Shown here: positions 7,678 through 17,794 of the stretch, piece by piece
How the letters are laid out: every line of letters begins with the position of its first letter
Numbering within the stretch: the first letter of the stretch is position 1
Virus record (IMG/VR): IMGVR_UViG_3300009705_000039
Span: 1 to 39,160 of that record
Origin: a virus
Length of the DNA stretch: 39,160 bases
Direction: 5' to 3' (one strand)
Notes under the pieces: generated by a model
The model's input: only the letters and a program-made list of their open reading frames with translations
Database searches by the model: none
Told to the model about the DNA's origin: nothing
Made by a program: the position numbers and the translations under genes

Positions 7678-10600
7678 TTAAAAGTCATATTCTGTTGTAC
7701 CCGAACCTCCAAATGGAGACCCTTGATCTGGATCTATACCAGGTAATGGTGTAGCCGCTTCACAATCTGGACAAATGTCTTCTAAAAATTTTGTCCAAGA
7801 TAGTAAATCTTGCATTGTTATACAAGGATTTAAATTAGTAATTAAATACTTCATAATCATAACCATCCATATATCTTTAATCTCTAAGTTATTGCTTAGT
7901 AAGCCTGCAACCATTTTTGCATATACTTCATTTGATAAAGTACCTACACATTCTACTAAGTCTGATAAATACTCTGGACAATTAATTGGTAAATCACACT
8001 CTGCTGTGTCGTCGCTTAAACATGTAATAACTCCGCCATTAATCTTTACGCATCCACTAGTGCACTCATATCCGCTAGAAGGACTTGTTCCTATTCTAAA
8101 CTGATGATCGTAATTTGCATTTGTCTTATCAAAACTAGTTATTGGTTTTCCATTTACGTCTGCTAAGTGATATACATCTAATGTACTTTGAAGCGTAGCT
8201 GTTGAAAATACACTTGTTACTGATAAACCACTTGATAATTCTCCTTGAAATAAATCAAACGCTAGTCCCGCAGGTTGATTCGCTACATTACTTGTAGAGT
8301 TTTTAACTTCAATAAGGATGGTATGTTTTCCAGAGGAAATAGCAAAAGGGAACATGGAGTACTCATTAATATTATTAGTCTCTACAGCAAACGTTTGTGC
8401 TCCTCCAATACTTTCTGATGTTATAAGTAATGCGCAATCTATACTAACTCTATAATTTCCATGTGCAGATATACCTAATATACAACTAGTATTACTAGCA
8501 AAATCAACTTCTATAGGTATACCAATCCAAGTATTTACTGGAAGAGCAGGAACAGAAGGGCCTTGTTGTAGCCATACTCCTATATCAAGTAATCTTGTAT
8601 TAAAAATAGTTCCATATTGAACTACGTTAGCATTACTATCAAGAGCTGGTATTAATACAGAAGTAGTTCCTGAAAAACACATGTTATAAGGAAATGCAGA
8701 TCCACATCCTGCTCCTTTATAATAAGTATCTGCAGCAGAAACAAAAGTAGAGGCACTTCCAGATGTGCTATCTACATATAATACTCCTCCATTAGGGGTT
8801 CCATAGACTGGAGTATATACATTAGCACTTCCAAATTGTTGAATACTATAAGTAGTAAGCATTGGACCATGGTCTATTGGAGCTACGTCTACTTCTCCTG
8901 CGCAGGGTAATCCAGAAGCAGGCGGAGGAGTAATTAAAGCATATCCTTCAGGGCAGGCGCACTCACAGTTAGTAGCAGCATATATACCTATTATACCAAG
9001 AGTACCATTATCGATTTCTACTTCTATTGAAGAAAAACATCCAGTTGAATCTTTTACAGTTATTCTGTACCATGCAAATAAAGCCGTGTTACTATAATCT
9101 TGTGCAACTGATAAATTATCTATTATTACTGGCCCGTTAGCAGCTAAAGTCGTTATCCCAGAAACATCTACAGGAGCTCCATTTATATTAATATATTGAT
9201 TCAATCCTGCTGTAAGCGTCGTAGCAGTTTGTGATGTACAAGAGTCAAACGGAGTTGAGGTTCCAGAAGCAATTACTGATATTTCATATGGAGCTGTTCC
9301 TGCTGTTATATTTACATCTATTTGTCCATCTGTTGATCCAGGTAAAGAATTATGAATTGTAGAAATATGTTGTAAATCTAAACTTGAAGTTGCACCTACT
9401 TGTATTGATGTTCCTGTAGGCCATAGCCCAGAAATATAATCACTATAACATCCATTAGCTCCTGTTAATACATTGTCTGTAGGATCAAATAATATTTGAG
9501 TTGCACACATTGGGTCTCTTGCCCACACTCTCCAAGTACCTGCTCCTACGCCTGTAAATACATTAGAGACGTGCCAAGTAAGTCCGTCATCAATAGAATA
9601 TTGTAAAGTACCGCTACTTCCTCCTGTTGCAGTAACTGTTATTGTTCCGTCATCACATCCATTAGCACACAATTGATCTGTTGCTACTATATTTGTAATA
9701 TATACTCTTGGATCTATTAAAGTCCAAGTTTCTGACACTGTTATATCGCAATCATCTGTTGAAGAAAATACATATGTTCCTGGATATAACCCTGTAAAAT
9801 CTAGTTCATTATACTCTACATCAGTACAGCCTCCATTACAGGATACTGCATATGCAACAACACTTGTTATATTTATACCATCATGAACTAATGTCCAATC
9901 AAATGATAATGTTCCTGGAGAACCTCCAGCTCCTTGAGCAATTGGTACTCCATTATTAATTACTACATTAATACTTCCAGCACACGAAATATTATTACAA
10001 CTACAACAGTCAGGTTGCACTATTGTTTCGTCAAAAGTCATTGGAATATAAGCTGCTATAACTGGTGTAATAGGAGTATCATATGAATAACATCCATTTG
10101 CTACACTTAAAGTTCTAAATATATAATTAGTATTACTAGTAAAACAAAATCTATTTGCTGTAGTAGCTTTAAAGTAATTTAAACTATCAATAAGTATACC
10201 TACTGCTCCAAAGGCTGGAGCTGGAGCATTCTCATTAAAAGCTGTAGCAGGACTACTTGCACTTTGAGCTACTCTGTCAAATGTAGCTCCCCCATCATCA
10301 GATATTTCTACATATAAAGGAAAGTCTCCTCCGTCAACATCTACATAAATACCCCCACATCCTCCTGGACATGCAGATGCTACTGTAGTTAAAGTTAAAT
10401 TCTCTAAAGTATCTGCACTTGCTAATATATCTACACTAGCAGTTCCTGTACATCCGTTAGAATCTGTTACTATTACAACATATGTTCCAACAACTAAACT
10501 ACTTAAGTCTTCAGTAGTATAAGGTCCTCCTGGCCCTGTCCAAGCATATGTATATGCAGGTGCTCCTCCACTTACTGTTAAATTAATAGATCCATCATTA

Positions 10601-13600
10601 GTAGGCGGGAAAGTACATGATACATCACTTTTACTAGTTACAAGTGTAAGTGCAGTTGAGTCTACAACAATTGTTACTGGAGGAGCTTCACATCCTCCGG
10701 AATCTGTAGCGGTAACTGTATAAGTACTTGCAGCTAAACCTGTAAATGTAGCTGTAGATGTTTGAGTCACTAAAACAACAGCGGCTGGAAAGATTGTTAA
10801 TACATAAGTATAAGGGGCTCCTGAACCTCCTGACCATGCTGTAAGTGCTATTGTCCCATCATTATTTAATCCACACGTTGCGTCTGTAGCTGTAAGTGTG
10901 CCAGGAGTTAATACTGGAGGATCGACTAAGTACATATCAACTTCAACTGCACATCCTGCAGCATCAACAACTTGATATGTATAAGGGAGAATAACATTCT
11001 CACATAAACTGTGAGGCGATAGAGATGCCCAAGTAGAGCCTCCTGGAGGCATCCATACAGAACCTCCTGAATCCCAAAAATAATATAAATAAGGAGCTGT
11101 TCCACCTGTTGTAACTTCTGTAAAAGATCCATCACAAACTCCTGCACAAGTTGGATGATTTGCAGTTACAGTCCACGTAGGCCCACCTGGTGGAGCTATT
11201 GTAATAGGACCATAAACAGCTGAAGTTTGCCCTATAATAGGCCCTGGATTAAACCAGTCTGATACTGTAAAGTAATAATTTCCAGGAGATAGATTACTGA
11301 ATGTATTATTTTGTTGAGGAGCTAAACATCCTGTGCTCATTCCAGCATCAGTACACATAGTGTATTCATAATAAGCAAATCCTGCAGAAGATCCTCCAGT
11401 TACTGTATCAATTGTTATCTCTCCTGAATTTGCAGGAGCACTACATAAATCATCTACAGCAGTATGAGCTGTTATAGTTAAAACAGATGGAGCAGTCAAT
11501 ACAACAGTACAAATTTCAGTACACATGTTATATAGATGTGCAGGCCCAAAATAAGTAGAAGTAATAGTAATAGTTCCAGGCGCTAAACCAGTAAATGTTA
11601 TAGGTACTCCTGGAGGTGGTCCAACTCCTGGCCCAGGCCAAGGTCCACATGTGAGGTCTGAACCACTAGTTAGACCTGTAGAAGCAGTTGTTGTCCAAGA
11701 TATATTTGGCTGACCTTGAATTAAACTACATCCTAGAGGGAATACAGACGGAACGTAGTCCATCGCAATAGAGAATTGTCCATCAAGAGCTACAGCAGTT
11801 GTTGGATTAATAGAAGTAGTTATACAAACAAGACCTGTAGAAGGTTGTACTGGAACAGTTACGGTACCTCCGCACGAATTACATCCAGTACTATCAGACA
11901 TTATATATGTCCAAATTCCAGGCATAGCCATAAGTTGAGTAACACTACTGAATCCTGTACTTGTACCGACATTACCAAAAGGGTCAGTAAATACACACGA
12001 GTAAGGTGAAACACCAACACCTGAAGTATCTGTAACTACAATTTGTGAAGCAGAAATGCACGTTCCAAACTGATTTACAACTGCACTACATACCAGTAAA
12101 GATGAAGGCTGATTAACATTAACTATTATAGTAAATACGCAGCCGTCAGAGTCTGTAAAAATTAAAGTATGATTTCCGGTAGTTAATGAACTAAAAGTAT
12201 GAGTACTAGTAGTAGACCCTGTTAAAGACCCAGAACCAAATGCTCCTGGAGTACAATCAATAGTAACATTACCTGCTGCAAATCCTGCACCAGAAACGTC
12301 AACTGTAATCTGTCCGTCACTACCTCCATTACATGTTACATCTGTAATTGTAATTGCAGGAGTAGGAGTAAAAGAAGCAACGCCAACTACGCAAGGGGTA
12401 CGGCTATCAAAAGTATATGCTGAAGATTCTATTTGCCCTACAGCGTTATGAAATACTTGAGAAGCGTTAGCATTATAATATTCATTAGACATTACTGGCC
12501 CTACTGCACACGAAATTAAAGTATATGATCCAGGATTAACATTATAAGTAAAACTTATTGGACCAAATGAAGTAGTGTCAGTAATATTAGTAGTAGCATA
12601 CTGATAAGTAGCACCATCATATATTCTAAAGGTTATTGGAATATCCCAAGTTTGAGGTCCAAGTGAGGCCCAATCTGCTGAATAATTCCATGTAAATTCA
12701 ATTAGAACACTTCCATTTGAATTGCATGTCTGATCATTACAAGAGAAATTAAAATTATGTAAGTCAACAGCGTATAAAGCCTTATGATTTTTTAGAGTAT
12801 CTGCACATAAAGATTTTGGATCTTGAATTTTCCAATTACTGAAAGTACCAGGAGCCAAAGTACTAGAGCTCGCATCCCAAATATACGATCCAGTTGTAGT
12901 AGCAGATACATACGGACTCCCCCACGGTCCCCCTAAATACAAATATTCGTAATTCTTAAAATTACCTGCTCTAGTTCTTAATCCTACTTCTTCCATCCCA
13001 GTTGGTGTAGGAGCAGGTACAATTGCAAAGTACGCAAGCAGAGTTTGCCATTCAGTGTGACTAGGACAGTGTGGAGAGATATATAATACTCTACCACTTT
13101 CAAATTGAAGATTACCCGCAGCCTCATTAGCAGGGAACTGCCAATCCTGAATCATAGAAGGAGAAATTTCTTGGTATACATAAAATTCATCAATGTCTAT
13201 ATGATGAAGACTATTAGTTGTAGTATTATTACTAATAAAATTAGCGTTAGTCCCAGTAAATGTAGGATTGTATGCAGATTCAGCTCCTAACATATTTGTT
13301 GAAAAAGTAAGAGCTCCAGTTCCAGTTGTGTAAACTATACCTCCGGATTGACTACCTCCTAATCGACCATTATGTCCCATGTCAAGAGCACCAATATCAT
13401 ACTTTATACAGTTAGATTTTGCCCACCCGGCAAAACTGTAATTTCTAGAATCATCAATATGGCAACTACTTCCAGGAGATGATTGATTAAGTTCTCCATT
13501 AAGAGCCGGTATAAAAAAATCATCTATAGCGGTAGTAAAAATATTATTTCCATGCGTAAGACTATCTCCTGCTGGTAACCATCCTTTATTACTTATATCA

Positions 13601-14430
13601 GCTTTAAAAAAATATAACGCTTTATGTGGAGGATCTTCATATCCCTCATTAATATAAAGTTGATCTTTATTATCATTATTAACAGATACAAATTGTTGTG
13701 CCCATGCATTAGAAGTTGGAATTCCTCCCCACGACATGTTAAAATTGTCCCATATTTGTATTTGTAAATCTAAATATTTTGGTTCATCATTCGTTCCATT
13801 AAACCCAGAACTTGTAGACAGTAGAGTAGGCATAGCAGGAGTCTTAGACATAAATGTATGGTGCTTAGCCCAAGTTTTTGCAGTAGTATTCCAGCTATTA
13901 CGTACTCCTGGATGCAACTGCGTAGCTAATAACTCATTTCCTGGTATTCCTGAACCATTTACAGATTGATTAAACATCTCGTCCGACCATGGATTTCCTC
14001 CTCCTGCACCAAAATAATTATCATCAACAGGTATACATAGACCGTCAGCTATTGTAGCATGAGTAGCCGGATCCCAACCAGCTGGAGTAAAAGGGTAATT
14101 ACCATATTGAGGTTGAGGCCTAAATTTAAATCTAACATGTCCTTGATTTATTTTACTTTCTAGCCATGGCTCAGCATTATAAATACTTACAATAATAAAT
14201 TGAGGCATAAGAACTCCTACTTCTCCGGGAGTGTCTACTGTACCATGATAATAAGGTTTAAAATAATCTAAGTCTTTATTAACAACATAGTCGTAAGGTG
14301 ATACTGGAGCATCACCATAGTCATTACCTACGTTTGTAAAATTTACAGCTAAGCTAAACCCGTTATACTCAGCAAACTGTTGAGAGCTTGAGCTTTGAGT
14401 AAGAGCAGAATTAGGTTGAGTTACAGGCAT
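7678..14430 (-). CDS. giant virion adhesin with SprB-type repeats
   Basis: 2250 aa, the largest gene in the window. Residues about 1-680 are unique and include many aromatic residues and a DSRTPC segment near the end. Residues about 690-1750 contain at least eight degenerate units of the SprB type. Each opens with a 'TxxxCxGxxDGxIxVxxxGG' strand, as in TDVTCNGGSDGQITVDVSG, DATCGLNNDGTIALT and SDVSCTFPPTNDGSINLTVS. Several close with 'L.xGxYxVxVTDxxGC' (LVVGTYVVIVTDSNGC). Residues about 1750-2250 hold further beta domains (SGKHTILIEVKNSTSN) and a helical Cys-containing end. SprB repeats are known from the flavobacterial gliding adhesin. Here the gene lies among virion genes, so a long receptor-binding tail protein is the best reading. 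There is no signal peptide, in keeping with a virion rather than a secreted protein. Confidence 0.78.
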   Translation of the reverse strand: MPVTQPNSALTQSSSSQQFAEYNGFSLAVNFTNVGNDYGDAPVSPYDYVVNKDLDYFKPYYHGTVDTPGEVGVLMPQFIIVSIYNAEPWLESKINQGHVRFKFRPQPQYGNYPFTPAGWDPATHATIADGLCIPVDDNYFGAGGGNPWSDEMFNQSVNGSGIPGNELLATQLHPGVRNSWNTTAKTWAKHHTFMSKTPAMPTLLSTSSGFNGTNDEPKYLDLQIQIWDNFNMSWGGIPTSNAWAQQFVSVNNDNKDQLYINEGYEDPPHKALYFFKADISNKGWLPAGDSLTHGNNIFTTAIDDFFIPALNGELNQSSPGSSCHIDDSRNYSFAGWAKSNCIKYDIGALDMGHNGRLGGSQSGGIVYTTGTGALTFSTNMLGAESAYNPTFTGTNANFISNNTTTNSLHHIDIDEFYVYQEISPSMIQDWQFPANEAAGNLQFESGRVLYISPHCPSHTEWQTLLAYFAIVPAPTPTGMEEVGLRTRAGNFKNYEYLYLGGPWGSPYVSATTTGSYIWDASSSTLAPGTFSNWKIQDPKSLCADTLKNHKALYAVDLHNFNFSCNDQTCNSNGSVLIEFTWNYSADWASLGPQTWDIPITFRIYDGATYQYATTNITDTTSFGPISFTYNVNPGSYTLISCAVGPVMSNEYYNANASQVFHNAVGQIESSAYTFDSRTPCVVGVASFTPTPAITITDVTCNGGSDGQITVDVSGAGFAAGNVTIDCTPGAFGSGSLTGSTTSTHTFSSLTTGNHTLIFTDSDGCVFTIIVNVNQPSSLLVCSAVVNQFGTCISASQIVVTDTSGVGVSPYSCVFTDPFGNVGTSTGFSSVTQLMAMPGIWTYIMSDSTGCNSCGGTVTVPVQPSTGLVCITTSINPTTAVALDGQFSIAMDYVPSVFPLGCSLIQGQPNISWTTTASTGLTSGSDLTCGPWPGPGVGPPPGVPITFTGLAPGTITITSTYFGPAHLYNMCTEICTVVLTAPSVLTITAHTAVDDLCSAPANSGEITIDTVTGGSSAGFAYYEYTMCTDAGMSTGCLAPQQNNTFSNLSPGNYYFTVSDWFNPGPIIGQTSAVYGPITIAPPGGPTWTVTANHPTCAGVCDGSFTEVTTGGTAPYLYYFWDSGGSVWMPPGGSTWASLSPHSLCENVILPYTYQVVDAAGCAVEVDMYLVDPPVLTPGTLTATDATCGLNNDGTIALTAWSGGSGAPYTYVLTIFPAAVVLVTQTSTATFTGLAASTYTVTATDSGGCEAPPVTIVVDSTALTLVTSKSDVSCTFPPTNDGSINLTVSGGAPAYTYAWTGPGGPYTTEDLSSLVVGTYVVIVTDSNGCTGTASVDILASADTLENLTLTTVASACPGGCGGIYVDVDGGDFPLYVEISDDGGATFDRVAQSASSPATAFNENAPAPAFGAVGILIDSLNYFKATTANRFCFTSNTNYIFRTLSVANGCYSYDTPITPVIAAYIPMTFDETIVQPDCCSCNNISCAGSINVVINNGVPIAQGAGGSPGTLSFDWTLVHDGINITSVVAYAVSCNGGCTDVEYNELDFTGLYPGTYVFSSTDDCDITVSETWTLIDPRVYITNIVATDQLCANGCDDGTITVTATGGSSGTLQYSIDDGLTWHVSNVFTGVGAGTWRVWARDPMCATQILFDPTDNVLTGANGCYSDYISGLWPTGTSIQVGATSSLDLQHISTIHNSLPGSTDGQIDVNITAGTAPYEISVIASGTSTPFDSCTSQTATTLTAGLNQYININGAPVDVSGITTLAANGPVIIDNLSVAQDYSNTALFAWYRITVKDSTGCFSSIEVEIDNGTLGIIGIYAATNCECACPEGYALITPPPASGLPCAGEVDVAPIDHGPMLTTYSIQQFGSANVYTPVYGTPNGGVLYVDSTSGSASTFVSAADTYYKGAGCGSAFPYNMCFSGTTSVLIPALDSNANVVQYGTIFNTRLLDIGVWLQQGPSVPALPVNTWIGIPIEVDFASNTSCILGISAHGNYRVSIDCALLITSESIGGAQTFAVETNNINEYSMFPFAISSGKHTILIEVKNSTSNVANQPAGLAFDLFQGELSSGLSVTSVFSTATLQSTLDVYHLADVNGKPITSFDKTNANYDHQFRIGTSPSSGYECTSGCVKINGGVITCLSDDTAECDLPINCPEYLSDLVECVGTLSNEVYAKMVAGLLSNNLEIKDIWMVMIMKYLITNLNPCITMQDLLSWTKFLEDICPDCEAATPLPGIDPDQGSPFGGSGTTEYDF

Positions 14431-14440
14431 AAGTTATTTT

Positions 14441-14995
14441 TTAACAATTACAATTACAATTTTCTAATCCACATAATTCTACAGCTTTATTATATTCATC
14501 TGTAGTTTTGATATACAACGCATTAGTTTGTACACATCCAGCAATGTTAACTTGCATGCCTTGCATAAATAAATATATTAATGTAACATCATTTAGTAAT
14601 GATGTACACTCTATACACTCTTTACATTTGCATTCTAGTAAATCTTTAACTTTCTTAGCTAAGCAGCAATTTAACGCGCATAGACCTACTGTTCCTAGAG
14701 TTACACTTCCAGAAGGTTCAGTTACAAGAACTTTAATTACTCCATTCAGTTGTTCTGTAGTTGAACAAGGTATATTAATATATGTTACTACTAAACTACC
14801 TGTTCCGTCTAATGTTTCGACGTCTTGATTTATAGAACTAGAATTAATAATTCCTGTCACAGGATTGATAGCACCAGGAGGCGCAATCATAGGACATGGC
14901 ACTTCATTAATATAAATTTCTACATCTGCATTTGCAGTCCCTCCACTAACAGTGAGGGTTTTACAATCTGAGGATAAAGCTACTTCTAAAGCCAT
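14441..14995 (-). CDS. cysteine-rich protein paired with the giant adhesin
   Basis: 184 aa with about 15 cysteines. An N-terminal beta domain (LSSDCKTLTVSGGTANADVE) resembles an immunoglobulin-like strand pattern. It is followed by a helical Cys cluster (CKCKECIEC near residue 122) and a terminal CNCNC. The giant adhesin also ends with a Cys-containing helical region, and its gene starts 10 nt downstream. The two could interact at the tail tip, though the sequence does not prove this. Because cytoplasmic disulfides are unlikely, metal binding is a plausible alternative. Confidence 0.62.
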   Translation of the reverse strand: MALEVALSSDCKTLTVSGGTANADVEIYINEVPCPMIAPPGAINPVTGIINSSSINQDVETLDGTGSLVVTYINIPCSTTEQLNGVIKVLVTEPSGSVTLGTVGLCALNCCLAKKVKDLLECKCKECIECTSLLNDVTLIYLFMQGMQVNIAGCVQTNALYIKTTDEYNKAVELCGLENCNCNC

Positions 14996-15019
14996 TTGTT
15001 ATAAGTTTTAAAGTTAAAA

Positions 15020-15046
15020 AAAGTAGGGGGATTTTACACCCCCTTC
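15020..15046 (-). terminator. intrinsic terminator after the 310-aa structural gene
   Basis: On the minus strand a GGGGG/CCCCC stem (15039-15043 with 15026-15030, flanked by extra A-T pairs) closes an 8-nt loop. It is followed after two to three bases by a run of seven T (ACTTTTTTT). It lies 14 nt past the stop of the 310-aa gene and before the Cys-rich gene, so it should reduce expression of the adhesin and fibre genes relative to the upstream product. Confidence 0.75.
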
Positions 15047-15059
15047 TTTCAATGTTAAT

Positions 15060-15992
15060 TTAGTATATGATTGTTTTAGCTGTTCCAGCTGTAAGAACAA
15101 ACATATCTTTAAAGTTGTCCATGTTTGCATCTACACCGTCAAAGTAAATCGTTAACGCTGTACTAGCACTAGCATCGCTAGCAGCATTTCCAGAAGTACT
15201 ATTTGGAATTACTAAAGTTATAGCATCATAACCAAGTGTAGCTGAAGTTGCAACTGGTGCAATAGCAGCGCTTGTATAAGTGTCTGGAGTATTTAGGAAT
15301 GATCCTGCTCTTCCGTGATATCCATGCATAGCTTGAGTCGCTTTCTCTGCAGAAAGAACTTGGTGGTAGTTACCTGATCCCTCTACTCTAGCAGTTACTG
15401 CTAATGTATTAGCTGAAACTCCTGCAAAGTTTACGCAATCAAAGTCGTGACCAAATTCTGCAGCTGTAATTATAACAGTTGTAGCACTTGAAGTAGCAAC
15501 AAACCCATAAGAAGGTCCTAGTTTGTTTGCAGCTGCCTCTAACTTATCACATACTGTAGCAATAGTATCACCAACTTCTTCTACATGCTCAACAGTTACA
15601 ATTTTATCTGTATAAGAAAAATCGCTAGATCCTCCATTAATTACTTTGTCGTACCCAATATCTGTAGCACGTCTAACTAATTTAAAAGAGTGAATAGTTC
15701 CCGCTCCTGGTACAGCAATTACTGTAATAGTGTTAACTTGTTTTACCGCTCTAACGTAAGGTGTGTATGTAGCAACTACACCTGACATTGTAAATATCTG
15801 ACTAAAAATTGGATAAGCGGCTGCTCCTCTTCCTTGTACTACTTGTACCGTATCTGTTGCTAATAAAGGTGCTGCACCTTGCCAGTCTGATGCACCTAGG
15901 TCCCAAAACCCAGTTGTTCCTGCTGCCGCTGCCGTAATAGCACCTGATGCAATATGAGCCTCTGTGTTTGAAATGAATGTTAATTTTGACAT
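15060..15992 (-). CDS. abundant structural protein, candidate major tail protein
   Basis: 310 aa. The sequence is Ala/Thr/Gly/Val-rich and beta-structured (TITVIAVPGAGTIHSFKLV, then TLGYDAITLVIPNSTSGNAA) with few charged clusters. There is no signal peptide or catalytic motif. A strong terminator directly follows it, as also happens after the major capsid gene, which suggests a separately dosed, abundant protein. Its place just downstream of the connector-like genes fits a major tail or tube protein. A head-decoration protein is the alternative. The assignment is from context and composition. Confidence 0.6.
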   Translation of the reverse strand: MSKLTFISNTEAHIASGAITAAAAGTTGFWDLGASDWQGAAPLLATDTVQVVQGRGAAAYPIFSQIFTMSGVVATYTPYVRAVKQVNTITVIAVPGAGTIHSFKLVRRATDIGYDKVINGGSSDFSYTDKIVTVEHVEEVGDTIATVCDKLEAAANKLGPSYGFVATSSATTVIITAAEFGHDFDCVNFAGVSANTLAVTARVEGSGNYHQVLSAEKATQAMHGYHGRAGSFLNTPDTYTSAAIAPVATSATLGYDAITLVIPNSTSGNAASDASASTALTIYFDGVDANMDNFKDMFVLTAGTAKTIIY

Positions 15993-16019
15993 AATTTTAT
16001 ATTTTTATCAATTAATAAT

Positions 16020-16928
16020 TTATTCAGATTTGTGTACCTCAATTTGATTAGTTTGGTACCGAGGATCTGAAATTCCCTCTAGGATACTATTCACTGTCAT
16101 ATCTACAATTTCTTGATGAGTATGTTCAGGTAAATCGCAATCCGTGCTATTGCTTACTACTGCAGGATGTGCTAGATAAGTAAATTTAACTTTACTTATT
16201 AAAAATGTCTCATCCGTATAGAAGTCTAAGTTATCATTTACCACTGTATATAGCGGCTGTTTGTAACTGGTATTATTAAAAGGATCATCTAATAGTGTAT
16301 AAATATCATCTAATTGTGCAAACTTACATTTAGATCCTGTATTTGTATGTGTAGTATTTATTAATGTTAATTCTCCAAGATTATTATATATAAAGTCTCC
16401 ATCAGAATCTACCTGATAATTTCCCATTATTCTATTTGGAGATTGATTATAAGTACAAACCCACTCATTACCCGCATCTTCACATAAATTAGGGTTAACA
16501 AGAACAAGAGGTTGAAAACTACATTCACACTGGTCTAGTTCATACTCATATGTATAATCTATAGGTTGGCAATTCCTATAAGAAACTAGCGCTCTAACAT
16601 TTAATAAGAACATATAATCACCCGCAGCACCACTCCCTATAGGTAATGCAGCTGTATCTATAAAAGAGTTTTCATCTATCTGTCCCTTAAAAACTGTTGC
16701 TTCTGACGCTTCAACAATCAAAGTTCTTAAATCGTCTATTCTTTTCTGAGACTCTTCAAACCCTTTTGAATATTTATTTCCTAGAGCATTATATCTACTT
16801 TTAATAAATCTTGATATATTTTTATTAATTTCAAGATCTATCTCGGTAGTTAAAAGCAAATCAACTTGGAAAGATGCAATTTTTTGCACCCCCAAGTTAA
16901 TTGCTATATGCATTTCTGCGGTTGTCAT
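16020..16928 (-). CDS. putative head-tail connector (neck) protein
   Basis: 302 aa. It opens with helical sequence MTTAEMHIAINLGVQKIASF followed by LTTEIDLEINKNISRFIKSR, and closes with EHTHQEIVDMTVNSILEGIS plus a short tail. This open-and-close pattern ('INxGVQKI... EIDxxxNKxxxRFI', 'HxxIVDxxVxxxLExIxxxRYQ') is one I associate with neck/connector proteins of Bacteroidota phages, where the terminal helices pack against the portal region. The middle part is Cys-containing (YELDQCECSFQ) and beta-rich. Gene order, two genes after the major capsid protein, supports the role. The name is inferred, not searched. Confidence 0.58.
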   Translation of the reverse strand: MTTAEMHIAINLGVQKIASFQVDLLLTTEIDLEINKNISRFIKSRYNALGNKYSKGFEESQKRIDDLRTLIVEASEATVFKGQIDENSFIDTAALPIGSGAAGDYMFLLNVRALVSYRNCQPIDYTYEYELDQCECSFQPLVLVNPNLCEDAGNEWVCTYNQSPNRIMGNYQVDSDGDFIYNNLGELTLINTTHTNTGSKCKFAQLDDIYTLLDDPFNNTSYKQPLYTVVNDNLDFYTDETFLISKVKFTYLAHPAVVSNSTDCDLPEHTHQEIVDMTVNSILEGISDPRYQTNQIEVHKSE

Positions 16929-16929
16929 A

Positions 16930-17739
16930 TTATACTAATTCTTTAAGTTTTGCTCTTAGTGTAGTAAGTACACCAGAATTCTTCTTATTTTTCAAATAAA
17001 CAACAGAGTCATCCATATCTTCTCCAATGACATCATCCATATATATTATTTGATTACCTATTTTTCTAAGTACTTCTGCAGATATTAACTCATTAATTTC
17101 TGCAATCATATCTAAATTTTTATCAGTTGCTACTTTGATAAATTTTGAAGGATCTTTCTCTTTTAATTCATATAAAGCATTTTCTGCTTGTATATTATTT
17201 AATTTATCCGGATTAGTCCCATCAATCGGAGTAAGTACTCTTAAGACGTTCTTCATTTTTGTTTTATCCGAAGTTACCTTTATAAACTCTTTATCTGCAT
17301 CCTTTTTCTTTTGGATAGTTAAATGTTTCTTAAGGGTTTCTCTATTAGCATCATGTACATAAAAACGCTGAGTTGCTTTCATTTCTTCTTTGCTTTTAGC
17401 TACATGTGGATGAGCTTTAATAAATGTATACTTAATATAATCCTCTAGTGCTACTGGACTACCGTCTTCAGCTAAAGACACGTCTAGTGTTACTCCTTCA
17501 AAAGGAACTTGTATACTCATTTCCGCCCAAAATTTCTTAGAATGTCTTGGCCAATCACTATGTGTTGGTTCAACATCTAGTACTCCATTAAGCAATGTTT
17601 TTTCTACTTCGCCTGACACACCTTTTAAAGGTTGTCTTCCTACAAATACACTACCTAAACGAGATTTAGCAGTTACTCTAACTTCTTTAGGTAAATGATT
17701 CATAAGTTCTTTTCTTCTTAATGTTACTGTTTTTTTCAT
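16930..17739 (-). CDS. virion-associated hypothetical protein
   Basis: 269 aa, highly charged and Lys-rich (KKTVTLRRKELMNHLPKEVR at the start, KEEMKATQRFYVHDANRETL in the middle). The C-terminal third (residues about 175-269) contains KLNNIQAENALYELKEKDPS followed by a FIKVATDKNLDMIAEINELI helix. It lies between the major capsid gene and the connector-like gene, one base from the latter, so a minor head/neck protein is likely. No family is recognised. Confidence 0.6.
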   Translation of the reverse strand: MKKTVTLRRKELMNHLPKEVRVTAKSRLGSVFVGRQPLKGVSGEVEKTLLNGVLDVEPTHSDWPRHSKKFWAEMSIQVPFEGVTLDVSLAEDGSPVALEDYIKYTFIKAHPHVAKSKEEMKATQRFYVHDANRETLKKHLTIQKKKDADKEFIKVTSDKTKMKNVLRVLTPIDGTNPDKLNNIQAENALYELKEKDPSKFIKVATDKNLDMIAEINELISAEVLRKIGNQIIYMDDVIGEDMDDSVVYLKNKKNSGVLTTLRAKLKELV

Positions 17740-17794
17740 AATATCGTTCTTTTAAAGTTTAAATTAGGTGGGTGTAAAGAATAACTCCCCGGTT

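Noticed and set aside
10926-11147. Minus-strand frame of 73 codons inside the giant adhesin in another phase
   Set aside because: It lies wholly within the 2250-aa gene and has no leader or pattern.
11776-12009. Plus-strand frame opposite the giant adhesin
   Set aside because: It is an antisense shadow of a Thr/Ser/Gly-rich coding region. The long minus-strand frame is continuous and has clear repeats.
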